This document shows positions 51,541 to 60,085 of a stretch of 64,000 nucleotides of DNA, in pieces. The stretch comes from Pseudomonas lundensis (lineage in GTDB: Bacteria; Pseudomonadota; Gammaproteobacteria; Pseudomonadales; Pseudomonadaceae): NCBI RefSeq assembly GCF_001042985.1, contig NZ_JYKY01000005.1, positions 152,437 to 216,436 on the forward strand, given 5' to 3'. Each line of letters starts with the position of its first letter. Positions within the stretch are counted from its first letter, which is position 1. Below the pieces are notes generated by a model. The model did no database searches. It worked only from the letters and a program-made list of their open reading frames with translations, and had not been told where the DNA came from. The position numbers were made by a program, and so were the translations under genes.

Positions 51541-54500
51541 TTACAAGGTTTCAGGCTCGCCGCAGGGGGCTTTTTCAAGGGAGACCCCGTGGGTCATCGG
51601 CGCCGTGTGCCGTGTTGAGATCAGGGTGTAGATCGACGGCAGCACAAACAGCGTGAACAGCGTGCCCACGACCATCCCCACCACAATCACGATCCCCAGG
51701 CCAAAGCGGCTGCTGGCGCCCGCGCCGCTGGCGAACAGGAGCGGTACCAGGCCCACGACCATGGCGGCGGTGGTCATCAGGATCGGGCGCAGGCGGATGC
51801 GCGCCGAGCGGATGATGGCGTGGGCCGGGGAGCAGCCACTGGCCTGTTGCAGTTCGTTGGCGAACTCGACCATCAGAATCCCGTGTTTGCTGATCAGGCC
51901 AATCAACGTCACCAGGCCGATCTGTGTGTAGATGTTGAGCGTGGCCCAACCCAGCGCCAGCGGGATGAGGGCGCCGCAGATCGACAGGGGCACGGTGATC
52001 AGGATGATCAGCGGGTCGCGCAGGCTCTCATACTGTGCGGCCAGCACCATGTAAATGACGATGATGGCGAACAGGAAGGTCATCATCAGCGCGTTGCCTT
52101 CGTGGATGAACTGCCGTGAGTCCGATTGCCAGTCGTGGCTGAAGCTGGCAGGCAGTTGTGCGCTCTGATTGGCCAAAAAGGCCACCGCTTCGCCTAGGCT
52201 CACGCCCGGGGCCGGGATGCCCTGAAAGGTGGCCGAGTTTTGCTGGTTGAACTGTTTGAGGCGGTTGGGCTGGATGTCACTGTGCAGGCTGACCACGGTC
52301 GACAGTGGCACTTGCACACCGCTGTCAGTGCTGACGTAAAAGCCGTTGAGCGCGTCCGGGGTCAGGCGCTGTTTGGCTTGCGTCTGCGGGATCACGTCGT
52401 AGGAGCGGCCCTGCAAACCAAAGCGGTTGGTGTAGTTTTCACCGACCAACACCGCCAGCGTGCTGGCGATGTCTTGCAGGCGAATGCCGAGGCTGTTGGC
52501 TTTGCTGCGGTCGATGCGCACTTCGGTCACCGGGTTGTTGAAGTCCAGATCACTGTCGACCACCGCGAACAGGCCGCTGGCCCGCGCCTGTTCCTTGATG
52601 TCTTGCATGGCTTGATACAGCGCGCGGTAATCCTCGGTGCTGCGAATCACCAGTTGCACTGGCAGGCCGCCGGTCGAGGCGGGCAGGGGCGGCATCTGGA
52701 AGACGAAGATCGAGTTGCCTTCCACGGCGTCCACCTGTTGTTGCAGCTCGTTCTGGATCTGTGCGGCGCTGCGGTCGCGCTGACCCCATTCGCTGAAGTT
52801 GATCCCCGCGAAGCTGGCGGCAACCCCGTCGGTGCCGTTGATGATCCAGGTGCTGGTGGTTTCCGGGATCCGGGCCAGCAGTTCGCTCAGTTGGGCAGCG
52901 TAGCGCTCCACGAAGTCGAGGTTGGCGTGTTGCGGGGACTTGATCGCCAGCAGCAGGTTGCCCTGATCTTCGTTGGGCGCCAGTTCCTTGTCCGCGTGGC
53001 CGTATAGCAGCGGCAGGCTCAGCAGCACCAGCAGGCCGAACGCCAGTACCGCGCCGCGTGCACGCAGCGAATGCACCAGCCCGCGCTGATACAGGCGCGA
53101 CAGGCGGTGAAAGAAGCCCTCGGCCAGCAGGCTCATGCGCCCTTCGCTCTGGCCGGGGGGCAGCAGTTTGGCGCACATCACCGGCGTCAGGGTCAGGGCG
53201 ATCACGCCGGACACCAGCACCGCGCCCGCGAGTGTCAGGGCAAACTCCTTGAACAGCGCGCCGGTGAGGCCATTCATCAAGCCGATGGGCATGTACACCG
53301 CGGCCAGGGTGATGGTCATGGCGATGACCGGCGAGGCGATTTCCCGTGCGCCGACCAATGCGGCGTCAAGCGGCGCGCGGCCTTCCTTGATGTGACGGTG
53401 AATGTTCTCGGTCACGACGATGGCGTCGTCCACTACCAGGCCGATGGCCAGCACCATGGCCAGCAAGGTGAGCAGGTTAATGCTGAACCCGAACATCGCC
53501 ATCAGCGCCAGCGCCCCGAGCATCGACAGCGGGATGCTGAGGATCGGGATCAGCACGGTGCGCCACGAGCCCAGGCACAGGAAGATAATGACCACCACGA
53601 TCAGGATCGCTTCGAGCAGGGTTTCGAGCACTTCCAGAATCGAGGCTTCGATAAAGTGCGCGGTCTCGAACGCCAGCGCCACCTCGACACCGGGCGGCAG
53701 GGTCTTCTGGATGTCGGGGAGCAGGCGCTTGATGCCCTCGACGATCAGCAGCGGGTTGCCCTTGGGCGTGGCGTACAGGCCCAAGTGAACCGCAGGTTTG
53801 GCGTCCATCAGGGCGCTGGTTTCATAGGCGGCCGAGCCCAGTTCGATCTCGGCAATGTCGCGCAGGCGCAACAGGTGGTCGCCACGGTTGCTGATCACCA
53901 TGTCGCGAAATTCATCGAGGGTGTTGAGGTCGCTGTTGACCTGGATCGAGGACACCACGTAGTGGCCCTTGATCTGCCCCGGGGCGGCCTGAAAGTTGTT
54001 GGCGCGAATCGCCTGTTCCACCTGATCGGCATTGATGCCGTGGCCCGCCATGCGCTGCGGGTCGAGCCACACGCGCATGGCCAGGCGCTGGCCACCAAAC
54101 GTGTCGACCTTGGCCACCCCTTCAAGGGTGGAAAACAACGGTTGCACCACGCGGCTTAGGTAGTCGGTCAGGGCGGCGGCGGACAGGGTGTCGCTGGAAA
54201 AGCCGACGTAGGCGACGGCCGTGGAGTCCCCCGCCGAACGCTCGATGACCGGGTCATAGGCCTGCTCGGGCAGGCGGTATTTGACCTGATTGACCTTGGC
54301 AATCACTTCACTCAGCGCCTTGGCCGAATCTTCGTTAAGCGCCATGCGCAGGGTAATCACACTGTGGCCCTGCACCGACGATGAACTGACGTAATCGACG
54401 CCTTCCACCGATGCCAGCGACTGGTTGATCGGCTGGGTGATGAAGCCTTGCATCAACTCGGCGGGCGCGCCGGGGTAATCGGTGCTGACGGTAATCACCG

Positions 54501-54627
54501 AGCTTTCCAGCAGCGGGTACTGGCGCACGGGCAGGCCCATCCAGGCTTTTAGCCCGGCCAGCAGGATCATCAGGCTGACCACCAGCGCGAGCACCGGGCG
54601 GTGGACGAAAATGTCAGTGAATTTCAC
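51541..54627 (-). CDS. RND (HAE1) efflux permease
   Basis: The 1028-residue inner-membrane pump starts at a GTG overlapping the adaptor stop (GTGA). It has the N-terminal helix RPVLALVVSLMILLAGL, the proton-relay helix AIGLVVDDAIVVTENIHR (paired aspartates near 407-408), two periplasmic porter domains and a second helix set with IGLISKHGILMVEFANEL. It resembles the multidrug HAE1 group. No outer-membrane factor gene adjoins, so it must borrow one. Next to an azapteridine cluster it may export the product, as ToxH does in B. glumae; that is inferred from position only. Confidence 0.92.
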   Translation of the reverse strand: MKFTDIFVHRPVLALVVSLMILLAGLKAWMGLPVRQYPLLESSVITVSTDYPGAPAELMQGFITQPINQSLASVEGVDYVSSSSVQGHSVITLRMALNEDSAKALSEVIAKVNQVKYRLPEQAYDPVIERSAGDSTAVAYVGFSSDTLSAAALTDYLSRVVQPLFSTLEGVAKVDTFGGQRLAMRVWLDPQRMAGHGINADQVEQAIRANNFQAAPGQIKGHYVVSSIQVNSDLNTLDEFRDMVISNRGDHLLRLRDIAEIELGSAAYETSALMDAKPAVHLGLYATPKGNPLLIVEGIKRLLPDIQKTLPPGVEVALAFETAHFIEASILEVLETLLEAILIVVVIIFLCLGSWRTVLIPILSIPLSMLGALALMAMFGFSINLLTLLAMVLAIGLVVDDAIVVTENIHRHIKEGRAPLDAALVGAREIASPVIAMTITLAAVYMPIGLMNGLTGALFKEFALTLAGAVLVSGVIALTLTPVMCAKLLPPGQSEGRMSLLAEGFFHRLSRLYQRGLVHSLRARGAVLAFGLLVLLSLPLLYGHADKELAPNEDQGNLLLAIKSPQHANLDFVERYAAQLSELLARIPETTSTWIINGTDGVAASFAGINFSEWGQRDRSAAQIQNELQQQVDAVEGNSIFVFQMPPLPASTGGLPVQLVIRSTEDYRALYQAMQDIKEQARASGLFAVVDSDLDFNNPVTEVRIDRSKANSLGIRLQDIASTLAVLVGENYTNRFGLQGRSYDVIPQTQAKQRLTPDALNGFYVSTDSGVQVPLSTVVSLHSDIQPNRLKQFNQQNSATFQGIPAPGVSLGEAVAFLANQSAQLPASFSHDWQSDSRQFIHEGNALMMTFLFAIIVIYMVLAAQYESLRDPLIILITVPLSICGALIPLALGWATLNIYTQIGLVTLIGLISKHGILMVEFANELQQASGCSPAHAIIRSARIRLRPILMTTAAMVVGLVPLLFASGAGASSRFGLGIVIVVGMVVGTLFTLFVLPSIYTLISTRHTAPMTHGVSLEKAPCGEPETL

Positions 54628-55751
54628 TTTTGCGCTCCTGCTTCGACGGCCAGCGCGGCGCTGGTCACCGGTTCGATGCTCGCGCCATCACTGAGCTTGA
54701 TCTGGCCCGAGATCACGACCTGATCGTCGGCCGACAGGCCCTTGTCGATCACCACTCGGCCATCGCGCCGCTCGCCGGTCTTGACCGACACACGGCGTAC
54801 CGTGGGCGCGCTTTTTTCATCACGGGCCGGTTGCACCACGTACACGTCTTCGCCATAGGCGCTGTAGGTGACGGCGGTTTCTGGCAGGCTCAGGGTGTTT
54901 TCCGGCATGGCCTGTGGCAGGCGCACACGGGCAAACATGCGCGGCAGTGCTGCGCCAGGCGGGTCTTGCAGGCGTGCTTGAACGCTCAACGTGCGGGTGC
55001 GGTCCAGAAACGGGTCGACGCTGCTGACCACCGCCGTGACCGGTTGGCCGGGCAGGGCATCGAGTTCAATCAGCAAGGGGCTGCCGGTCTTAAAGTGCGC
55101 CAGGGCTTGTTCGGGCACGCTGAAATTGACGAACAGGCCTTTATTGCCGATCAGGTTGATCAGGGTGTCGCCAGGGTTCACGTATTGGCCCATGTGCACT
55201 TTGCGAATACCCAGCGTGCCGGCAAATGGTGCACGAATGGTGCGCTGCTCGATCTGTGCCATGAGTTCCTGCAAGGCCCCGCGTGCAGTGGTGTATTCGG
55301 CCTGGGCATCGTCCAGGGCCTCGCGCGACACGGCGTTGGAGGTAATAAGTTTTTGCAGGCGTTCGAGGCGTACGCGGGCGTTGTCCACCTGGCCTTGCAA
55401 GCGCACCCGTTGCCCGCGCTCGGGGGCATCGTTAAGACGCACCAGCACTTGACCACGCTCGACCCGTTGCCCGGACTCGATGGGTAGCTCGACGATACGC
55501 CCGCCGATTTCGGCCGGCACGCTGACTTCTTCCACCGCTTCGAGCTCGCCGATGGCCTCCAGGTAACGGGTGAAGGGCTGGCGACTGACCGGCGCCACGG
55601 CCACCTTGAGCGGGGCCGCCACATACCCGGCGGGGGCCGGCTGTTGCCAGCGCCAGACGCCCCAGGCCACGCCGGCAAGTACGAGAGCAATCAGGGCCCA
55701 AAGGGCTGTGCGCCGGATCAGCGGACGAGTGCTTGCAGCGACGTGAGGCAT
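54624..55751 (-). CDS. RND periplasmic adaptor (MFP)
   Basis: The 375-residue adaptor has an N-terminal membrane anchor (LWALIALVLAGVAWGVW) and lipoyl halves GGRIVELPIESGQRVERGQVL and IRAPFAGTLGIRKVHMGQY. A coiled-coil lies at about 100-150, and the barrel and membrane-proximal domains follow. The ATG at 55751 has AAGGA upstream; the longer frame is unsupported. It overlaps the permease gene and follows the VOC gene by 23 bases, so the three probably form one transcript divergent from the LysR gene. Confidence 0.9.
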   Translation of the reverse strand: MPHVAASTRPLIRRTALWALIALVLAGVAWGVWRWQQPAPAGYVAAPLKVAVAPVSRQPFTRYLEAIGELEAVEEVSVPAEIGGRIVELPIESGQRVERGQVLVRLNDAPERGQRVRLQGQVDNARVRLERLQKLITSNAVSREALDDAQAEYTTARGALQELMAQIEQRTIRAPFAGTLGIRKVHMGQYVNPGDTLINLIGNKGLFVNFSVPEQALAHFKTGSPLLIELDALPGQPVTAVVSSVDPFLDRTRTLSVQARLQDPPGAALPRMFARVRLPQAMPENTLSLPETAVTYSAYGEDVYVVQPARDEKSAPTVRRVSVKTGERRDGRVVIDKGLSADDQVVISGQIKLSDGASIEPVTSAALAVEAGAQK

Positions 55752-55774
55752 GATCTTGTTCCTTAAAGAGGCAA

Positions 55775-56188
55775 TCAGTAAATCGGCCAACAGCCCGGCG
55801 TGAGCAGTTCGACGAGGTTATGGTCGGGGTCGCGGAAATACACACTCGAACCGCCCTTGGGCCATTGCGTGCGGCCTTCGATGGCCACCCCGCTGTCGTC
55901 CAGTTTTTGCTGCCAGGCGGGCAGGTCGTCGGCGTCGATGGCGAAGCACACGTGAATCCGGCCGTGGGCATCGTGCGGCGGGATTTCGCCGCCGCTCAGG
56001 TATTTGGTTTCAAGGGACGCCCCGCGCTTAAACAACAGAAGCGTGTTGAGGTCGCCGACGTTAAACGCGATCAGCACATCGCTTTCGACCATGACCTCCA
56101 AATGAAGGGTTTTGTAGTAAAAATCTTTTGCTGCTGTAAGATCTTTCACGTAAAGAGCGGTTTCAATTATCCGTTTGAGTTGAAGCAT
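55775..56188 (-). CDS. VOC-superfamily (glyoxalase-fold) protein, candidate toxoflavin resistance factor
   Basis: The 137-residue protein has two beta-alpha-beta-beta-beta halves: IIETALYVKDLTAAKDFYYKT first, and GRIHVCFAIDADDLPAWQ with SSVYFRDPDHNLVELL second. Probable metal ligands are Glu in IIETALY, His in GRIHVCF and Glu in NLVELL. It is the first gene of the pump operon and faces the LysR gene across 53 bp. TflA, the toxoflavin lyase of Paenibacillus, is a VOC protein but longer, so degradation or binding of the product is a reasonable but untested idea. A generic glyoxalase or FosX-like role is the alternative. Confidence 0.75.
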   Translation of the reverse strand: MLQLKRIIETALYVKDLTAAKDFYYKTLHLEVMVESDVLIAFNVGDLNTLLLFKRGASLETKYLSGGEIPPHDAHGRIHVCFAIDADDLPAWQQKLDDSGVAIEGRTQWPKGGSSVYFRDPDHNLVELLTPGCWPIY

Positions 56189-56241
56189 GGGGCGCTCCGT
56201 ATCGGGAAGGTAATCCCGGATTTGTGAATGACAGGATGGTC

Positions 56242-57162
56242 ATGGTTTTACTGCGCAATATTGATTTGAACCTGTTAGTGGTGCTCGACGCGCTGCTGAC
56301 CGAAAAGCACGTCACCCGCACCGGGGCCCGGCTGCATTTGAGCCAGCCGGCCATCAGTCACTCTCTGAGCAAACTGCGGGTGTTGCTCGACGACCCGATC
56401 CTGATCCGTCAGGGCAGCGAAGTGGTGCTCAGTGCCCTGGCGCAAAACCTGCAGGCGCCGCTCAAGGAAATCCTCAGCCAGATTGAAATCCTGCTCGGTA
56501 AGTCGATTGACTTTGTGCCCGCCAATTCTCACCGCACCTTCCGCCTGGCGATGTCTGATTACGGCGCGGCGATCGTGTTGCCCAAGCTGTTGCGGCAACT
56601 GCGCGCCGAGGCGCCGAACACCACGCTGGTCGTGACCCAGGACAGCCGCCACGGCATGCTCGAACAGATTGCCCAAGGCAAGATCGACCTGGCGTTGGGG
56701 GTGTTTCCCAACCTCAGCGCGGACATCTCCAGCGAGGTGCTGTTTGAAGAAACCTTCTCCTGTCTGCTGGATCGCAGCACCTTGCCGGCCAACGGCCAAC
56801 TGGATTTGGACAATTACTTGTTGCGCCCGCACATTTCGGTGTCGGTGGACGGTTGTTCGAACGGTGAAATCGACCGCCTGCTGCGTGACGAAGGCTTGCA
56901 GCGCCGCATCGCAGTCAGTGTCCCGCACTGGCGGACCGCCCCGAGCATGATCAGCAACACCGACCTGATACTCACCGTGGCCACCCGCACGCTGGATAAC
57001 GCGTTGCTCGATGAAGAACTGGTCAGCCTCAGCCCGCCGTTGCCGATTCCGCCGTTCCCGTTTGTGCAGCTCTGGCACAACCGTTTCGGCGAAGACCCGG
57101 CGCATAGGTGGCTGCGCGAGCAAGTGCGGCAGGTGGTCGGTCATGCAGCCCCCGCGACCTGA
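56242..57162 (+). CDS. LysR-family regulator of the azapteridine cluster (ToxR-like)
   Basis: The 306-residue LysR regulator has the NodD/LinR-type start LLRNIDLNLLVVLDALL, with the helix-turn-helix in HVTRTGARLHLSQPAISHSLSKL. The effector domain begins near FRLAMSDYGAAIVLP. I take the ATG at 56242 (AGGA seven bases upstream); in-frame starts at 56224 and 56236 are possible. It is divergent from the VOC-adaptor-RND genes and converges on the deaminase gene with 22 bases of overlap. In B. glumae the LysR protein ToxR uses toxoflavin as co-inducer for both biosynthetic and transport operons; the same is inferred here. Confidence 0.85.
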   Translation: MVLLRNIDLNLLVVLDALLTEKHVTRTGARLHLSQPAISHSLSKLRVLLDDPILIRQGSEVVLSALAQNLQAPLKEILSQIEILLGKSIDFVPANSHRTFRLAMSDYGAAIVLPKLLRQLRAEAPNTTLVVTQDSRHGMLEQIAQGKIDLALGVFPNLSADISSEVLFEETFSCLLDRSTLPANGQLDLDNYLLRPHISVSVDGCSNGEIDRLLRDEGLQRRIAVSVPHWRTAPSMISNTDLILTVATRTLDNALLDEELVSLSPPLPIPPFPFVQLWHNRFGEDPAHRWLREQVRQVVGHAAPAT

Positions 57163-57620
57163 GCCGGGCGCTGGTGCTGAATGCTCGACAGAAAACCGCG
57201 ATTCAACTCACTCGCCGCTTCGCGCATCAGCCCCACCTTGACCTCGATCCCCGCGGCCCTCAGTGCGGCAATCCCTTGACCATTGACCTGTTTGAACGGG
57301 TCCTCAAGGGCTACGATCACTCGGCTGACACCGCTTTCGATCAAGGCCTGATGACAGGCCCCCGTGCGGCCGATGTGGCTGCACGGTTCCAGCGTCACGT
57401 AGGCGGTGGCGCCCTTGGCCAGGGCGCCTGCCTGACGCAAGGCGAACACCTCGGCATGCGGCCCGCCCGCCCGCCGGTGCCAACCCTCGCCCACGACGCA
57501 ATTGCCGTGAGCGATCACACAGCCCACCCGAGGGTTGGGCCAGGTGGAGTGGCTGCCACGCTCAGCCAACGACAGCGCGTGTTGCATGTGCTGAAAGTCG
57601 ACTTCGGTGAAATAGGTCAT
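57141..57620 (-). CDS. toxE: RibD-like pyrimidine deaminase (ToxE homologue)
   Basis: The 159-residue zinc deaminase has the RibD N-terminal signature MQHALSLAERG and STWPNPRVGCVI, zinc ligands in GGPHAEV (His55, catalytic Glu57) and LEPCSHIGRTGAC (Cys80, Cys89). The C-terminal reductase domain of RibD is absent. In riboflavin synthesis this domain deaminates the ring-opened product of GTP cyclohydrolase II, and toxoflavin synthesis shares that step. It overlaps toxC by four bases and is last in the operon. The tail HQRPAQVAGAA is unstructured. Confidence 0.88.
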   Translation of the reverse strand: MTYFTEVDFQHMQHALSLAERGSHSTWPNPRVGCVIAHGNCVVGEGWHRRAGGPHAEVFALRQAGALAKGATAYVTLEPCSHIGRTGACHQALIESGVSRVIVALEDPFKQVNGQGIAALRAAGIEVKVGLMREAASELNRGFLSSIQHQRPAQVAGAA

Positions 57621-59317
57621 GACAGCAGTGGCCTGCCTGCACGCGCCGTGATCGGGTAAATGCGACCGTCGTAGGCGCTGGCCAGAAAACCGTTGCCGTT
57701 GGCCGCCTGGGTCAGGCAGGAGATGCCGCTGGCGGTCGGCTTCTCGAACTTCTCCCAAAGGCCGGTGCGCACATCGAACAGGGCCACAGTGCCGCCATAG
57801 CTGCCGGTAGCGATCAGGTTTTGGTCCTTGGACACCGCGATGCACTTGATGGAATGGTTGTGCGGGGTTTCGAAGACTTCACTTTCACCATTGCGCCACA
57901 GGCGCAGTTTGAGGTCGCGGCCGATGCTGGCGAATCCGCCCTCAATTTGCGTGCAGCCGTTGGAGATGCGGTCGTGCGCCTTGTCCAGATAGGTGTGTTC
58001 GGTGAAGTCGTCAATGGTGAAGAACGCCGCTGCTGCGGTGGCACACACGCTGAAGATGAAGGTTTCGTCAGCGGCAATGCCTTTGATGGCGTTGTCGTGC
58101 ATGGCCACTTCCGTGAGGAAGACGGGCTGCTGATGGTCCAGTTTGAATATCAGCGCTTCACCGGTGTACGTGCCGATGGCCGCGTGCAGCTGACCGTCTT
58201 TGATGAACGTGGTGCCGCAGTTCAGGGGCGAGCGGTGCTGGTAGAGGGCCTGTCCGGTGCGGGCGTCGAACACCGTGCCCATCTGGCCGCCGGTGAGTAC
58301 GCTGTCGCCGAACGGCAGCAGGAAGTTGCACAGGCTGCCGGCCTGGGTGTTGGCCACGCCGTTGACGTGCAGGATGCCCGCATCCCCGATGCTGAAAATG
58401 TCATCGTTGACCAAGGCCACGGCGTTGAGGCTGATGGCCGGTTCGATGCCGTCCAGGTCCCAGATCTGGGTGCGGAAGTTCCAGGTGGCATAGCATGAGC
58501 CGAAGGTCACGAACGCAATACGGTCTGTGCCGAGCAGGGCGCAGCTGCGTGGCCAGATGATGCTGGGCAGTGAGGTTTCGGCGGTTTTTTCCAGACGGTT
58601 CTGGCTGTTCAGGTGCCAGAGCATCACGGAGCGGTCATAGCTGAGGCTGATCAACAGACGCTGGGCGTCGTCCCAGATGATGCGCTTGATACCCGCGGTG
58701 TGAGCCGGTTGCAGGAACGTGCCCTGGGCGCTGATCAGCGAGATTTTGCCTTCGTCGTCACCGGCGAAAATGATGCCGTCGCGCGACAGGGCCACGGTGT
58801 CGGTTTCAACCCCGCCCAGGTCAATGATTTCCAGTTGTGCGCCGGTCATGGCGTCCCAGCGGCGGATCGAACCGTCGTCGCTGCTTGAAACCAGCGTGGC
58901 GCCGTCAGCGGCCCAGCACACTGAAATAACATCGGCGGTGTGGCCTTGGAGGATGCGCAGGGTGCGGCCATTGAGGTCGAACAGACGCAGCGTATGGTCG
59001 CGTGAGCAGGTGGCGATGGTTTGTCCGTCAGGCGAGAACGCAGCCATTTCGATGTCGTCATCGTGGCCGATCAGCACTGCTTTCATGCGCAGGCTCGGGA
59101 CTTCCCAGACGCGCGCGGTGTAGTCACTGCTGGCGCTGACCAGCAGGGTGCCGGTGGGGTTGAACGCGCACTGGTTGGCCAGGTGGTCATGCACCACGCG
59201 CTGAATCGGGGTTTTGGTGGTGGCATCCCACAAAATGACCTGATTGTCATAACCGGCAGTGGCGACATAGAAATCTTTAAACGTGGCAATACCGCTGATC
59301 GGGCCGAAGTGCTTCAT
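57617..59317 (-). CDS. toxC: WD40-repeat protein (ToxC homologue)
   Basis: The 566-residue protein is made of WD40 repeats, best seen at VILWDATTKTPIQ, ARVWEVPSLRMKAVLIGHDDD, LRLFDLNGRTLRILQGHTADV and IRRWDAMTGAQLEI, then weaker blades to GTVALFDVRTGLWEKF. Two propellers are possible. No signal peptide is present, so it is cytoplasmic. A WD-repeat gene of unknown biochemical role is a constant member of toxoflavin clusters (toxC). The gap to toxB is 129 bp. Confidence 0.85.
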   Translation of the reverse strand: MKHFGPISGIATFKDFYVATAGYDNQVILWDATTKTPIQRVVHDHLANQCAFNPTGTLLVSASSDYTARVWEVPSLRMKAVLIGHDDDIEMAAFSPDGQTIATCSRDHTLRLFDLNGRTLRILQGHTADVISVCWAADGATLVSSSDDGSIRRWDAMTGAQLEIIDLGGVETDTVALSRDGIIFAGDDEGKISLISAQGTFLQPAHTAGIKRIIWDDAQRLLISLSYDRSVMLWHLNSQNRLEKTAETSLPSIIWPRSCALLGTDRIAFVTFGSCYATWNFRTQIWDLDGIEPAISLNAVALVNDDIFSIGDAGILHVNGVANTQAGSLCNFLLPFGDSVLTGGQMGTVFDARTGQALYQHRSPLNCGTTFIKDGQLHAAIGTYTGEALIFKLDHQQPVFLTEVAMHDNAIKGIAADETFIFSVCATAAAAFFTIDDFTEHTYLDKAHDRISNGCTQIEGGFASIGRDLKLRLWRNGESEVFETPHNHSIKCIAVSKDQNLIATGSYGGTVALFDVRTGLWEKFEKPTASGISCLTQAANGNGFLASAYDGRIYPITARAGRPLLS

Positions 59318-59446
59318 GTGTATTCATCCTGAATAGGTAAAAGTGCGTCATGCCGTGCCGTTAAAAACCGATTGTTTGCAAGGGCTGCCACAGACGATAA
59401 ATAACGGGGCCCCTGCAAAGAACCGGCGGGTATTTAACGGACGGAC

Positions 59447-60046
59447 TTATTTGAACAAGTTGATGTGGTGATTCTTTTTATTGATCTTGGCTTGTAAATA
59501 AGGCCGGTTGTGCCGGGTCAAAAACACCCCGGTCGGGATCACGTCGTCCACCTGCACGCCGTTGTTTTGCAGGGCGATTACTTTGTCCGGGTTATTGGTA
59601 ATGACCCGGCAATGTTGCACCCCCAGTGCTTTCAACATATGGGCGGCTTCCGTGAAGTCGCGATCATCTTCACCAAAGTTCAAATGTTGATTGGCTTCAA
59701 AGGTATCCATGCCCGTGTCTTGCAGGCGATAGGCGTCCAACTTGGCATATAAGCCAATCCCGCGGCCTTCCTGGCGCAGGTAAATCAAATAACCGCCTTC
59801 TTCGTGCATGCGCTCGATGGACTCGGACAATTGCGGGCCGCAATCACAGCGTTGGGAACTGAAGACATCTCCGGTCAGGCATTCAGAGTGCAAACGCACC
59901 AAAGGACTATTGATCGACGCCGGACCCAGTTTGATAACGATATGTTCCTTGTCGGCTTCCAGCCCCGTAAAGCTGTAAAACGTACCGGGGATACCCGATT
60001 CATTCAGGTGGATATCAACCTGGTTTCTAACGCGCAGCGGGTTCAT
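59447..60046 (-). CDS. toxB: GTP cyclohydrolase II (ToxB homologue)
   Basis: The 199-residue enzyme opens GTP to the pyrimidine used for riboflavin and azapteridines. Zinc ligands Cys56, Cys67 and Cys69 lie in SECLTGDVFSSQRCDCG. The catalytic loop is YLRQEGRGIGLYAKL, and ITNNPDKV and IPTGVFLTRHN complete the family pattern. No DHBP synthase domain is fused. It lies inside the tox operon, not with rib genes, as toxB does. Its codons look more A/T-ending than the alginate genes, suggesting a different history. Confidence 0.93.
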   Translation of the reverse strand: MNPLRVRNQVDIHLNESGIPGTFYSFTGLEADKEHIVIKLGPASINSPLVRLHSECLTGDVFSSQRCDCGPQLSESIERMHEEGGYLIYLRQEGRGIGLYAKLDAYRLQDTGMDTFEANQHLNFGEDDRDFTEAAHMLKALGVQHCRVITNNPDKVIALQNNGVQVDDVIPTGVFLTRHNRPYLQAKINKKNHHINLFK

Positions 60047-60085
60047 AGAATTCCTTTCCTATTAACGGATTTTTATTAGTTTGGG

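Noticed and set aside
53071..54159. A 362-codon frame antisense to the RND permease gene
   Set aside because: It overlaps a complete permease and has no ribosome site or recognisable domain.
57141..60046. Reading the GTP cyclohydrolase II and deaminase genes as part of a riboflavin operon
   Set aside because: No ribB, ribE, ribH or RibD reductase domain is nearby, while WD-repeat, FGE-like and methyltransferase genes are interleaved.
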